DNA of 64,000 bases from Medakamo hakoo. Its lineage: Eukaryota > Chlorophyta > Trebouxiophyceae > Coccomyxaceae. The notes under the pieces were generated by a model. The model saw only the letters and a program-made list of their open reading frames with translations. It was not told the DNA's origin and searched no databases. The stretch covers positions 861,183 through 925,182 of the forward strand of contig CP089460.1 in the NCBI GenBank assembly GCA_026636295.1, given 5' to 3'. A program made the translations under genes and the position numbers. This document shows, piece after piece, positions 36,155-46,258 of the stretch; the stretch's first letter is position 1; each line of letters starts with the position of its first letter.

Positions 36155-37888
36155 ATGAACGCTGCAGCGCATGGGCTGCTGCGCGCAGCCGCGCTCTCAC
36201 CACCGTCCAGGCCGCGCCTACCCCTGCCGGCGGCCGCCCGCCGATGCGGGCGGCAGCCCAGGCAGGCGATGTGTCCACTGCATTCAGTGACCAAGGGACG
36301 ACAAGAGTTCCGGCGACCCGCACTGCCCGCGGAGAAAGAGGCTGCGCCACCTCGTCCGCCAACCCCGACCAGCGGCGACGAGGACGGAGCCGCAGCCGGT
36401 CCGGCCGGCCCGCCCGACGCGCCGCGCCCGCCCTGGTACTCGTCCCCGTACGACGCCGAGATCGCGGCCCTCGCCGGCCCCACGTTGGTCGCCCTGGCGG
36501 CCGACCCCATGCTGTCCATCGTGGACAGCATCTTTGCCGGCGCGCTCGGGCCAGGCCCGCTTGCGGCACTCGGCATCAACGCCGCCCTGTTCACCTTTGC
36601 GTTTGTGGTGTTCAACTTCCTGGCGTCGGCGACGACGCCGCTGGTCGCGGCGGCGGACGCGGCGGGGGACAGGGACGCGCTGGGCCGCGTCACGCTTGAC
36701 GCCGCCGCCCTCGCCCTGGGCCTGGGCAGCGCCGTCGCGGCCGCCCTGTGGCTGGGCGCCGACCCGGCGCTCGCCCTGATGGGCGCGCCGCCGCCCGGCA
36801 GCCCGGACCCAGACGGCGTGACGGCAGCCGCCAAATCCTACCTCATGTGGCGGGCCGGCGCCGCGCCCGCCGCGCTGGCCATGACGGCGGGCCAGGGCGT
36901 GTGCCGGGGGCTGAGGGACGGCAAGACGCCGCTCGCGATCGCGGCGGCCGCCAACGGCGCGCACGCGGTGCTGGCGCCGTCCCTCATGTTTGGCCCACTC
37001 CACATGGGCGTGGCCGGTGCCGCCGCTGCCACATTTGTCGCAGAGTGGGGCGCGGCGGCGGCGTACGGGCTGCTGCTGTGGCGGAGCCGGGACCGGCTGG
37101 GGCTGGACCCGTTTCCAGCGGGGTGGAGGTTGGGGCGTGGGGGCGGCGGCGGGCGGGACGGCGGCGCCGCCTCCTCGACTGCCGGTCCCTTTGCCGCGGC
37201 AGGCGGCGCTGTGCTGGCCCGGTCCGCGCTGCTGCTGGGCACAAAGACGCTGGCCGCCGCGTCCGCCGCCCGGCTGGGCACGGTCCCCATGGCCGCGCAC
37301 CAGGTGCTCATGCAGCTGTGGCTGCTCGCCTCCTTCGCCGTCGACTCCCTGGCCGTCTCGGGCCAGGCGTTGGTGGCGGGCGCGCTGGCGCGTGGAGACA
37401 AAGCCGGCGCCCGCGGCGTCGCGGACCGCCTGTTGCAGCTGGGCATTGCGGCGGGCGGTGGCTTGGCGGTCGCCCTCCTCGCCGGCGGCGGCCCCGCCCG
37501 CCGGCTCTTCACCACCGACCCCTCGGTCGACGCGGCCCTGGCGGCCCTCATGCCCCTGGCTGCTGGTGTGCTGCCGCTCAACGCCGCCGTGTACGTTTTA
37601 GACGGAGTGCTGCTGGGCGCGGGCGATTTCGCGTTCCTGGCGTTCGCCATGGCGGGCGCGGCGGGCGTGAGCGCGGCCGCGCTGCTCGCGGGGCCCGGCG
37701 CGGGCATCATCGCCGGCGGGTCCGACGCGTCGGCCGCCGACGCGCCGGGCCTGCTGTCCGGCCTGACGGGCGTGTGGGTCGCCCTGGTGGGGCTCATGGC
37801 CGCCCGGGCGGCCACGCTGGCGTGGCGGTTTCAAAGCGCGGCCGGCCCCGTCCCGCCGCTCGACAAACAGGATGGGAGACCAGGATAG
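36155..37888 (+). CDS. Plastid-type MATE efflux transporter
   Basis: One exon of 577 residues. The first ~90 residues are basic and low in acids (LLRAAALSPPSRPRLPLPAAARR), like a plastid leader, then Pro-rich. The MATE fold starts at YDAEIAALAGPTLVALAADPMLSIVDSIFAG, followed by about twelve hydrophobic helices in two bundles; the second bundle opens with LLLGTKTLAAASAARLGTVPMAAHQVLMQLW and SLAVSGQALVAGALARGD. This pattern is closest to plant EDS5/DETOX plastid-envelope members, which export small aromatic compounds using Na+ or H+ gradients. The start at 36155 is chosen because the leader follows it directly; the frame is open upstream. Confidence 0.88.
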   Translation: MNAAAHGLLRAAALSPPSRPRLPLPAAARRCGRQPRQAMCPLHSVTKGRQEFRRPALPAEKEAAPPRPPTPTSGDEDGAAAGPAGPPDAPRPPWYSSPYDAEIAALAGPTLVALAADPMLSIVDSIFAGALGPGPLAALGINAALFTFAFVVFNFLASATTPLVAAADAAGDRDALGRVTLDAAALALGLGSAVAAALWLGADPALALMGAPPPGSPDPDGVTAAAKSYLMWRAGAAPAALAMTAGQGVCRGLRDGKTPLAIAAAANGAHAVLAPSLMFGPLHMGVAGAAAATFVAEWGAAAAYGLLLWRSRDRLGLDPFPAGWRLGRGGGGGRDGGAASSTAGPFAAAGGAVLARSALLLGTKTLAAASAARLGTVPMAAHQVLMQLWLLASFAVDSLAVSGQALVAGALARGDKAGARGVADRLLQLGIAAGGGLAVALLAGGGPARRLFTTDPSVDAALAALMPLAAGVLPLNAAVYVLDGVLLGAGDFAFLAFAMAGAAGVSAAALLAGPGAGIIAGGSDASAADAPGLLSGLTGVWVALVGLMAARAATLAWRFQSAAGPVPPLDKQDGRPG

Positions 37889-37899
37889 AGCATTTTTAA

Positions 37900-37904
37900 T
37901 GTAG
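37900..37904 (+). terminator. Putative TGTAG poly(A) signal of the MATE gene
   Basis: A TGTAA-like TGTAG follows the MATE stop by 11 nt, inside a short AT-rich island. Confidence 0.35.
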
Positions 37905-38054
37905 CGCCCCGCGAGCTTTCGTTGCGTTTCGATGGCCGCGCACGCCTTTGTGTGCTCACACACACACACACACCCTCCTCTCCGTTTTCTTTCCTCCGGT
38001 TTCCTCCCCCGCCCACCGTCCCATCGGTGGGCACATCCCACCCCCCCTCACACC

Positions 38055-39964
38055 TCACTCGTCCTCGTCCTCCTCTTCCTCGCCCGCCGTCCCGTCCGCC
38101 CCGCTCCCCGGCGGACAACGAGCGGTGAAGTGGACGCGGACGATGGGGACCAGCTCGCCCAGCACCAGCACGCCGGCCGGCCCCCACGCCAGGTCTTCCC
38201 AGGCGAGCGCGCGGTGGAGGACCTCGACCTCGCCGTCCGGCAGCGGCAGGCCCAGCATCCGCATCCGGCGCAGCGGCAGGGGGCGGCGGACGCGCGCCCA
38301 CCGGTAGTGCGGCTGGCCGGGTCCCGCGGACGATCCGTCGCCATCCTCGGCGGCGCCGCTCGTCCCCGGACCGGGCGCGTCGACTTGGGACAGCTCGTAG
38401 CGCGTGTCGCGCGTTTCGAGCAGCAGGACGTGGGAGGCCAGGCGGGACGACGTCCACGCCCCGCGCTTCAGCCCGCGGTCCGCGACGGCGCCGACGGAGT
38501 ATTTCAGCCAGGGTTCGTTGGCCAGGCAGTATTGGAGGGCGACCTCCTGCAGCGCGCGAGCCCGGCGCTCGGACGCGGACGCGGACGCGCGCGTGGACAT
38601 GGACCGCACGGCCGCGACGGGTTTGAAGGTGGGCGCCGGCGCGGGCGCGCCGCCCGCGCACCGGCTCAGCTCCGCGGTCGCGCCCGACCGCAGCACCAGG
38701 TACGCCCGTTCCACCCGGTACGCGCACCCCGTGTCCGGGCGGACGCCCCAGCCGCGCGAGCGGACGGCGTTGCGGGAGGAGCCGACGTAGCGGGCCGCGG
38801 GCGGGAGCAGGGCCAGGACGGCCCGCACTTCCGCGACGCCGGGCGGGGGCGCCGCGAGCGCGTGCGAGTAGAAGCCCTGGTGCATCAACGCGGCGACGAC
38901 GTCGGAGTCGGAGGTGTACACGTCCGTGCCCCACAGCTGGCGGGCGCGGACCTGGCGGTTTTGGTTGGACGCCGCGTCGGCCGGGATGCGGACCTCGACC
39001 AGGGGCGGCGGCGTGGACGCGGGCGGGCCGCCGCCGCCGCCGCCCGGCTCGTCCGCCGGCATGTACTGGGCCAGCTCGGCCAGGGGCTCGCCTTCGCGGT
39101 AGCGCAGGACAGGCAGTTTCTCCTCTGTGCGGGCGTGTGGGTGGGCGTGCGTGTGTGTAACGGCAGGGCGTGAGGGAGGGTGCACGCGCGCGCGCGGGTG
39201 GGGTGGTGGGCGGGGGGGGAGGAGACGCTGGCGGGCTCGAGCCGGCATCGCCCTTTTTTCTCTGCGCCCACTTTGTGCTGTCGTTTCTCCCCACCCACCA
39301 ATCCTGTCATTCTCACCTTTCTGACGCAGGGCGGCTGCCTTAGCCCGGCGCTCCTGTGGGAGTGGGTTGGGCGAGGAGGAGAGGGCGGGAGGCGTGAGGG
39401 CGGCGCAAAGGGAAGGGGAGCAGCGCGCAGAGTCGGCGCGAAGTGTTCACGAAAAAAAAAAAACCGCTGGGGGAGGGGTTTCGAGGGGCTTGGCGGGCGA
39501 GGAACGCGCCGTTGGGCCGCGCGGTTCCCGTTCCAGACAGTTTCATACTGCCAGGCATCGAATGGGGCTAGAGTCGCGAGCGCACAACCCTCGCAGCCCG
39601 GCCGCCGACACGCGCACAACAGCTACAAGCACAGGGCAGGCCTTGTGCGGTCGTGGGCGCCGAGGAGCGCCGTGCCGAAGAAAACAAAAACCACGCCGGC
39701 GACAGCGTGGTAATCCGCGGCCGTCCACGCGCGTTTGGAGCCGCACTCGCCAGGCCTCGTAGCAAAGGCGGAGGCGTGGTGAGGCAGCGGGGCGTCGACG
39801 ATGCGACGGCAGGGGAGCCCGCTGCTCGATCATTCATGCCGCGAAAAAAAAAAGCAGGGACGGAGCGGGCAGCAGCGAAGCAGAAAAACTCTCACGCCCC
39901 AACGCACCTCCTCCGTCTCCTCGGCCGGCCGCTTGCCGTTGGCGTTCAGCATGGTGTCGGCCAT
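38055..39964 (-). CDS. RXT3: RXT3-like histone-deacetylase complex subunit
   Basis: Three exons (39964-39908, 39353-39317, 39124-38055) encode 387 residues. Exon 1 gives MADTMLNANGKRPAEETEE, the 37-nt exon 2 gives ERRAKAAALRQK, and exon 3 continues EEKLPVLRYREGEPL; phases close exactly. The Rxt3 core is VEVRIPADAA, RQLWGTDVYTSDSDVVAALMHQGFY and later ALQEVALQYCLANEPWLKYS, and the protein ends in an acidic EEEEDEDE tail. In fungi Rxt3 is part of the large Rpd3 histone deacetylase complex. It is head-to-head with a SET-domain gene. The Rxt3 name rests on recalled family motifs. Confidence 0.85.
39354..39907 (-). other. 554-bp intron 1 of RXT3
   Basis: A long intron between the first exon and a 37-nt second exon, with A-rich patches. 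Nothing coding was seen. Confidence 0.5.
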
Positions 39965-40302
39965 GGCAGCGTGCAGTGTTGGTCAGTCACAGAGGGTTGC
40001 GTGCACGCAAAGAGGAGGCGCCCTCTCGCTCGCACGAGAAATTTGAGAGGTAACGCGCAGCGACTGCCTGTGTTCGGATGGCTAGACAGCACGGCAGAGG
40101 CCGCGCACGCCTCTCGCTCCCTAGCCGGTCGGGTCCACGAGCGTCTCAGGCACACGAGCGTGCGTGTGATGGGTGGAACTGGACGTCCTGGGTCGCTAGC
40201 TGGCCGGCGAAACAAGTCTGCTCCGCCGTGTGTGTTGCTGCTCTGCCAGGCCGGGCCCCGCGCACGCGCACTGCGCTCTTCTCCTGCGCCGCCGCGTCGG
40301 CG
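39965..40302. promoter_or_regulatory. Divergent promoter, RXT3/SET gene
   Basis: 338 bp between divergent starts, less GC-rich than the flanks; no TATA box recognised. Confidence 0.4.
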
Positions 40303-41095
40303 ATGGCCGCCGACACGCCTGGCGGGCTGCCCGTCCCACCCCACGACGATGCCTCCACCTCTGCTCCTGCTCCAGGCCAAGGTGCGGCCTGGACAGTTAT
40401 CGCCACGCCGTACACGGGCGAGGCGCACGCGCGCGGTGAGTGACCGTGTTTTTTCTTGCGTGCGCTGCGCCCCCCTTCCAACCTAGCCATGCAAGAAGGG
40501 TGTTCGTGTCTGTTTCATCATGGGGCACGGCCCACTCCCCTCCCGATGAAAACCCCCGCCCAAACCCAGGCCTGGCCGCCCGCGTCTCCCTGCGCCGAGG
40601 CACCTGCATCGAAGTGGCGCCCTGCCTGGTCATCACAGCCGACGAGTACGAGTCCCACGGCAACGGCGTGCGCGCGCTGCGGGAGTACGCGTTTTCAGAC
40701 CCGGGCCGGAGTGGCGGTCACTTGCTGGCGCTGGGGTGTGGGTCCCTGTTCAACCACGCCCGCCGGCCCAAGTGAGTGTGTATGTGTGGGGAAGGGGGCG
40801 GCAGGGACGGGAGAGGGGGAACGCCCCTCCTTTTTCTCACACACGCGCGCGCGCACCTCCCCCCCCTCCCCCCCCCCTCCACAGCGTCGACTACCGCGTC
40901 GACTTTGCCGGCGCGCTCATCCGCTTTTACGCGGCCCGCGACATACGGGAGGGCGAAGAGCTGACCATCAGTTATGGGCACGTGTGGTGGGAGGAGGAGG
41001 GAGGCGGCGGGCGGGCCGAGCCCGGCCTGCCGCCCGCGCCGTCCCACGACCACATCGACCACGCCGACGCGTTCCTGGGCGCGATCGGATTGTGA
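40303..41095 (+). CDS. Small SET-domain protein (putative methyltransferase)
   Basis: Exons 40303-40435, 40570-40771 and 40885-41095 encode 181 residues. The SET core appears as GTCIEVAPCLVI, then LLALGCGSLFNHARRPNVDYRVDF (the NH motif), then IRFYAARDIREGEELTISYG (the catalytic Tyr and GEELT motif). There is no pre-SET or post-SET Cys cluster, so it belongs to the compact SET-only group whose substrates can be histone or non-histone lysines. The C-terminus has an acidic, Gly-rich tail with a HDHIDHADAF segment. Confidence 0.9.
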
Positions 41096-41273
41096 GGGGG
41101 CAGGCCGGAGAGGGGGTTACTGATTTGTGTTTGTATCTTTTTTTTTCTTCGCTAACAAAGGAGCAGCGCGCGCACATTCCGCACAGGGGGGGGACGATTC
41201 AAAATGAAGACACACACGCGCCGCGCTCGCCGCCGACCCGTCCATCCACATCTCCACCCACGCCACACCCACT

Positions 41274-41289
41274 CCCCCCCCCCCCCCCC
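41274..41289 (+). repeat. C16 homopolymer
   Basis: Sixteen consecutive C lie just before the THF1-side hairpin. Similar 16-18 nt G or C runs occur at 42092-42109, 45597-45612 and 58702-58717. Confidence 0.9.
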
Positions 41290-41320
41290 ATCCCCACCCC
41301 CGCGCGCCGGGGGTGGGGAT
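41290..41320. repeat. Perfect 12-bp stem hairpin downstream of THF1
   Basis: ATCCCCACCCCC and GGGGGTGGGGAT pair perfectly around a 7-nt GCGCGCC loop. It begins 36 nt past the THF1 stop on the minus strand, so it lies in the THF1 3' UTR or cleavage region. Confidence 0.8.
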
Positions 41321-41356
41321 CCCCACCCTCCACCCCACCTCCTCCTCGCCAGCAGT

Positions 41357-42971
41357 TCAAAGTTCACACGAGTACGAGTCGCCCGCCGCCGTCGGCCGGG
41401 TCGGCACCGGCTCCGTCACGCCGCCCGTGTCACCAGAAGACACGCTGCCACCGGCTTTGCCCGCGGCCCGCTCCGCCGCCTTGCGCCGCTCGCGCTCCAG
41501 CATTTCGCGCATCAGCTCCTTGGCGCCCGCCAGCTTGGACAGGACGGCCTTGTACGAGTTCAGGTCGCGACTGACGGCCGACTGCGGCACGCCCGCCGCG
41601 GCCACCAGGCCCTCCAGGGACTTGGGGTCCTTGGCGCCCGCCAGCTCCAGCAGGCGGAACAGGCCGACCGCGGTGAACTTGGAGTAGTACGCCCTGCCGC
41701 CCGCCGCCCGGTCGGCCAGGGCGGCCAGCGCGGCGCCGCCGGCGCCAGAGGACGCGTCCGGCGCGAGCAGGGCGGCCGTGTTGCCGGCCAGGCCCCGGGC
41801 CCAGGCCTCGAGGGCGCCGGCGTCGGCCCGGTACTTGCCCACGTCCTCGCCCAGCGCGCCCAGGTAGGCCGCTTCCACGCCCTCCCGCTCGCCTGACGGC
41901 AGGCCCTCCAAGATCTGGTCCAGGACGGCCATGACGCCCAGGGCGTAGACCTGTTGGAGGAGGGGCGGGGTGTTTTGGGGGTGAGCCTTTTGCGCGAGGC
42001 ACGGGCGGCGGTGGGTGCGGCCCGTTGCCTTGTGGCGCGCGACCCAGCACCCACGCCCGCCTGCTCTCCCTCCCCCCTCCCCCTCTCTCCGCCCCCCCCC
42101 CCCCCCCCCGCCTCACCTGGTCGTACGCGTACGCGACGTTGTACTTGATCAGGTGGTGCTGGACCAGCAGCTCCTGGACGACGGGCGTGTACAGGGCCGG
42201 CAAAGGTTTGCGGTAGGCCTTGTAAAAAGCGGCTTTCGTGTCGGAGACGGTGGGCGGGGCGAAGGGGGCCGGGGCCGCAGCTGAGGGAGTGGTGGACGTC
42301 GGGCAGACAGGGTGTGAGGGGAGGGCGCGACGGTGAGCCGGGACCTTCCCCCGTCCAGGGCACGCTCCCACGGCGGTGAGGCCGTGGTACGGTCCACATC
42401 GCGCCTCGACGTGGCCGCGCACGCGCGAAAGGACAGAGGGCGGCGGCCGGGCGCGCGTGGAGGGGGCGGCCTGCGGCCCTCCCCGCTCAAGCGCGCGGGT
42501 CCCCCTCCCACCACCCACTCTCCACCAACCACAAAAAACACGCACCAGCCACGCGCACGGTCGCACGGCGAGGGCAGGTCCGCGCCCGGACGGGGGCGGG
42601 GACGGTGCTGTAGACGAGGGCATGGGTGGGGCGAGGGACGAAAGGTGAGCCGGGCTTGCTTCGATGCCTCCGTAGCGGGCGCAGGCGGAGACACACGCGC
42701 GGCGCAGACAGGAGCGCCGGCGGTGGAGAGAGTGAAAGGCGGACGGGGGAGAGACTCATCCGTGCTCTCCCAGCCCCACCCTCCCCTCCGACCCGCCCAC
42801 ATTGGGCCTGGCCGCCCCGCACCCGGGCGCGGAAGGGCGTGGAAGAGGGGTGCGGGCTGCGGGTTTGGGCTTGCCAAGCCGATTTAGGCAGCAACACGAG
42901 AGAAAAGCTCACCTCACGCCGCGGGCCAGCGGGGCGACGCCAGTCCGGGGGGACAGCATGTAGGCGTGCAT
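41357..42971 (-). CDS. THF1: Thylakoid formation 1 / Psb29
   Basis: Four exons (42971-42913, 42607-42546, 42280-42117, 41950-41357) give 292 residues. Exons 1-2 encode the transit peptide (MHAYMLSPRTGVAPLARG, then TCPRRATVRVA). The mature protein has the Psb29 signature TVSDTKAAFYKAYRKPLPAL, VVQELLVQHHLIKYNVAYAYD and LGVMAVLDQILEGLP, then a long helical region. The Ser-rich C-terminus follows a coiled coil (ELMREMLERERRKAAERAAG). THF1 is a thylakoid protein needed for thylakoid biogenesis and PSII/FtsH turnover in plants and cyanobacteria. Exon 2 was found from phase and leader composition, not similarity, so it is the least certain part. Intron 3 contains C18. Confidence 0.93.
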
Positions 42972-43260
42972 TCTCTCTGACGAGGAGGGGCGCGCGGCGT
43001 GTGAAGAAGGGAGGCGCGAGGGCAGTGCGCGCGGGACAGAGGGAAAAAGAAGAGTGAGCGAGGGAGAGGGGGAGTGTGGGGTTGGGAGGGGAGAGGGGCA
43101 CCGACCACCAACCATCCCATGCATCAGCTGTCGCCTCCGTGGCCGGCTGCCCAACCAAAGGGCTGGGCAGCCTGCACCAGCCTGGTGGCCGCGCGCGCAA
43201 CCCCAACACGCACAGCCGGCCGGCTTCACATGCCTGAGAACACGCGCACAGGTCAATCCT

Positions 43261-44211
43261 TCACTGATACAGGCTCGCCCGCTCCCCCCGGCTGGCCACG
43301 GCGGCACGGACCAGCCCCTCCAGTTCGCCCCGCCCCACGCCCGCGGCGGCGGCGGCGGCGGAACCCGCGGCCGCCGCCCGCGCGCCGGCCGCCGCGCCCA
43401 AGGCCAGCGCCGGTGGAATGATGGCGACCAGGCCGTCCACGTCCGCCGGGTCGGAAATGGGCTCGCCGTCCTTGAGGCCGAGCGTGAGGATGGACAGGGC
43501 GTCGACCGCCAGGGCGGCTTGGACCGCCAGGCTCGCTGCCGGGCGGGGGCCAAACTTGAGGCCCGCCAGCGCGGCGTCCCGGGCCTGGCTGAAGCGTTCG
43601 ACCTCAATCTCCAGGTCTTGCGTGACGGCCAGGCGGCGGGCGGAGCGCATGATGTCGCGCGCCGGGACGAGGCCCCCTCCACCCGTCGTCGCCATCCACA
43701 GGCACAGGTTGACGTTGCGGGGCTGGCCCGGCTTGCCGTGGCGGGTCGCCCAGTCGGTGAGCGCGGACGCCAGCGGGCCCATGGAGGAGGTGGACGGGCG
43801 GGACGCGCCCGGCGGCGGGCTGCTGTCCGCGTCCTGCAACGCCCGGCAAAACTCGGGGTAGGCCAGCTCATCCCACCCCACGCCGCCGCCCGGGGCGGCC
43901 AGGCGGGACAGGAGGCCGACGACGGGCAGGCCGCCCTGGATGGTGCGGCCCAGGCGGCGGGCGGCGTCGAAGAGGCTGGCGCGGGGGCGGGGGTGGAGAG
44001 GCGGGGTGGGGGGCGGGTGAGGCGAGGGGGTGGGTGGGGGGTGGGGCGGGCGGGCGGCGGCGAGACAGTGCGGTGAACAAAGAACGCACCCGCCGCCACC
44101 GGACGCGTTGGCGTGCACTTGACGTGGCGTGGAAGGGCAGCGCCGACGGCTGGCCGTCCGACTAGGCGCAAGCCGCGGGCCGGCGGGCTGGGACTGGAGA
44201 GTGGGCGGCAT
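43261..44211 (-). CDS. Conserved plastid-type protein of unknown function
   Basis: Two exons (44211-44090, 43975-43261) encode 278 residues. The N-terminus (MPPTLQSQPAGPRLAPSRT, then SRRRCPSTPRQVHANAS) looks like a plastid transit peptide. The mature region begins GRTIQGGLPVVGLLSRLAAP, with GVGWDELAYPEFCRAL, then LCLWMATTGGGGLVPARDI and LAVTQDLEIEVERFSQARDA. I recall this order from conserved plant plastid proteins but cannot name one with confidence; a photosystem-assembly role is a weak guess. It has no membrane helix and ends with an Ala-rich segment. Divergent from the Tim17/22-SAM gene (248 bp). Confidence 0.7.
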   Translation of the reverse strand: MPPTLQSQPAGPRLAPSRTASRRRCPSTPRQVHANASGGGGCVLCSPHCLAAARPPHPPPTPSPHPPPTPPLHPRPRASLFDAARRLGRTIQGGLPVVGLLSRLAAPGGGVGWDELAYPEFCRALQDADSSPPPGASRPSTSSMGPLASALTDWATRHGKPGQPRNVNLCLWMATTGGGGLVPARDIMRSARRLAVTQDLEIEVERFSQARDAALAGLKFGPRPAASLAVQAALAVDALSILTLGLKDGEPISDPADVDGLVAIIPPALALGAAAGARAAAAGSAAAAAAGVGRGELEGLVRAAVASRGERASLYQ

Positions 44212-44459
44212 GTTGCTTGTTCGGTGCGCACCGTCCGTTTTGGAGAGTGCAGGCCCCCCCCGGCCAGGCTCGGCGGCGGTGGGGGGACCCTCCCATTCGG
44301 CTGTTCCGCGCTCGCGCTGCGAGCGTGTGTGTGTGTCTTGTGCGCGCCCTGCCGGCCCGCCTTCCCCTTTCCACGCACCCCACACCCACCCCGCCGAGTC
44401 CGCACTCCACCCAGTTTATCGCACGCGCAAGCGCCCGATCGAGCACTCACCAAACAAAC

Positions 44460-45470
44460 ATGGCGCCCGTCCTGTCCATCGACGGCGAAGCAGCCATCGC
44501 GACGCTCAAGCGCGACTGGCGCTCGCCCAAAAAAATTGGGGCTGCGCTGGACGCGTGGGCCAAGACGCAGCACCCGGCGCTGGAGGTGGCGCTGGCGACG
44601 ATTGCCGGGTCGGGCCAGGTGCGGGCTGGGAGTTGGTGTGTGGGAGGTGGCGGGCTTGGCTGCTGCTCGACGGCGACGGCCGGCGGACAGCGACCACCCC
44701 GCCCGGCACCCCGCTGGCGTCGAGCGCACAAAAAAAAAAAAAAAAACTCACACGCAGCCGGCCCCCCTCCCCCTCTCCCGCGCTCCCACGACCTCCAACA
44801 GGGCGCCTTCCTGGGCGGGGCCATGGGCTTCCTCACCAAGACCGACCCGGCGGCGCCCCCGCCCCCCGCCCTGGGCGGCGCGGACATGGCCAAACAGATG
44901 GCGGCGCTCCAGGCGGGGGGGCCGTGGGTGCAAGCCCGCAACTTCGCGGTGATGACGGGCGTGAATGCGGGCCTGGCGGCGGCGTACCGCCTGGCGACGG
45001 GCAAGGAAGACGTGGTGGGGACGATGGTCGCGGCCTTTGGGTCGGGCGCCGCCTTTTCGCTGGTCTCGGGCATGGGCGGCGCGGGCGGCCCCGTCCAGGG
45101 CGCGGTGACGACCGGCATGGCCTTTGCCCTGTTCCAGGGCCTGTTCCACCAGATCGGGGCGGCCTGGTCGGGCGGGTCCGGGGACAAGGCCGCGGACGCG
45201 GCCGCGTACGCCCGGGGCGCGTACATGCTGCGCACGCTGGGCATGGCCAAGTACGAAAAGGCCATCAAGAAAGCGCAGCTGACGGACTCGACGCTGCTGC
45301 TGTGGACGGAGGCGGCGCTGGCGGATGCCCGCATTCCGCCCGGGCCGCGCCTGCTGATCCTGGCGCACCTGGACCAGTACCGGCACGGCGGGCGGCGCGG
45401 GGCGGAGGCCGGGCCGCCGCCGCCGCCGCCCGAACCCATCGAACCGCCGCCCAAGGTTTTGCGCCGGTGA
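44460..45470 (+). CDS. Tim17/22-family protein with C-terminal SAM-like domain (HP20/HP30 type)
   Basis: Exons 44460-44618 and 44802-45470 give 275 residues. Four hydrophobic, Gly-rich helices typical of Tim17/Tim22/Tim23 proteins appear: VALATIAGSGQGAFLGGAMGF, FAVMTGVNAGLAAAYR, VVGTMVAAFGSGAAFSLVSG and PVQGAVTTGMAFALFQGLF. They are followed by a SAM-like helical bundle (AQLTDSTLLLWTEAALADARIPPGPRLLILAHLDQY). In Arabidopsis HP20/HP30 have this architecture and occur in the chloroplast inner envelope and mitochondria, helping import proteins without cleavable presequences. No cleavable leader is seen here, consistent with that group. Confidence 0.85.
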   Translation: MAPVLSIDGEAAIATLKRDWRSPKKIGAALDAWAKTQHPALEVALATIAGSGQVRAGSWCVGGGGLGCCSTATAGGQRPPRPAPRWRRAHKKKKKNSHAAGPPPPLPRSHDLQQGAFLGGAMGFLTKTDPAAPPPPALGGADMAKQMAALQAGGPWVQARNFAVMTGVNAGLAAAYRLATGKEDVVGTMVAAFGSGAAFSLVSGMGGAGGPVQGAVTTGMAFALFQGLFHQIGAAWSGGSGDKAADAAAYARGAYMLRTLGMAKYEKAIKKAQLTDSTLLLWTEAALADARIPPGPRLLILAHLDQYRHGGRRGAEAGPPPPPPEPIEPPPKVLRR

Positions 45471-45825
45471 AAAAGCGGGGGTGGGGGGGTGGGGGTGGGA
45501 GAATAAGGCGGGCCGACTGTGGGACAGGGGGGGCTGCGTTTCGTGTGAGGAGGGCGAGCAAGTGAAAGCACTTACCATTCCGTGCGCCGTTTTTTTGGGG
45601 GGGGGGGGGGGGAGCGAAGGTTGAGAGCAGGTCAGGCGGGTGGGCGCACCAGACCTTCATCCGGGCGTGAGGCACGAGAGCCGCGGCCGCGTCGCGCGCC
45701 ACCCACACCCACCCGCCCACGCCTCCGCTCCCCTGTGCGTGCGCGCACAGCAGCTCGCCTCCACCCCACCCCGCCCGTCACTCGAGCCAGCGCGCACGCC
45801 CTCGCCGTCCCTCCACACACTCTCC
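45471..45825. other. Tandem spacer with G16 run
   Basis: 355 bp between two + strand genes, containing TTTTTTT followed by 16 G at 45597-45612. It probably holds the promoter of the RING gene. Nothing coding was seen. Confidence 0.5.
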
Positions 45826-46220
45826 ATGGGCGCATCGGCGTCGCGCCCGCGCCCGCGGCCCGCGGACGACGCGCCTCCGCCGCCCGGCTTCAACCCGGCG
45901 ACGGGTCGGTACGAGGTGGAGGTGCAGCCGCAACAGCCGCAGTACCAGGTGAGTTGGGTCGGCGCGGGGCGTGCGAGGCGTTTGCAAGCCGTTGCGCGGG
46001 CCCGCGCTCTCGCTACCTGGCGCGCGTGCCCTGTGTTCGCTCCCCCCCTGTCCCCCTCCCCCACCCCCTCTCCCCCGCCCCCGCCCATCCTCCGCAGTTC
46101 GCCGGCGGCTATGCGCACCACCCGCCCGGACCGGGCTATTACGCGGCCGCGGGCGGCGGGTACGCGTTCACGCCCGTGCACGGTGGTGGCGGTGCGCGGC
46201 CGCCGCCGGCGCCGCACCAC

Positions 46221-46258
<38 letters not shown>

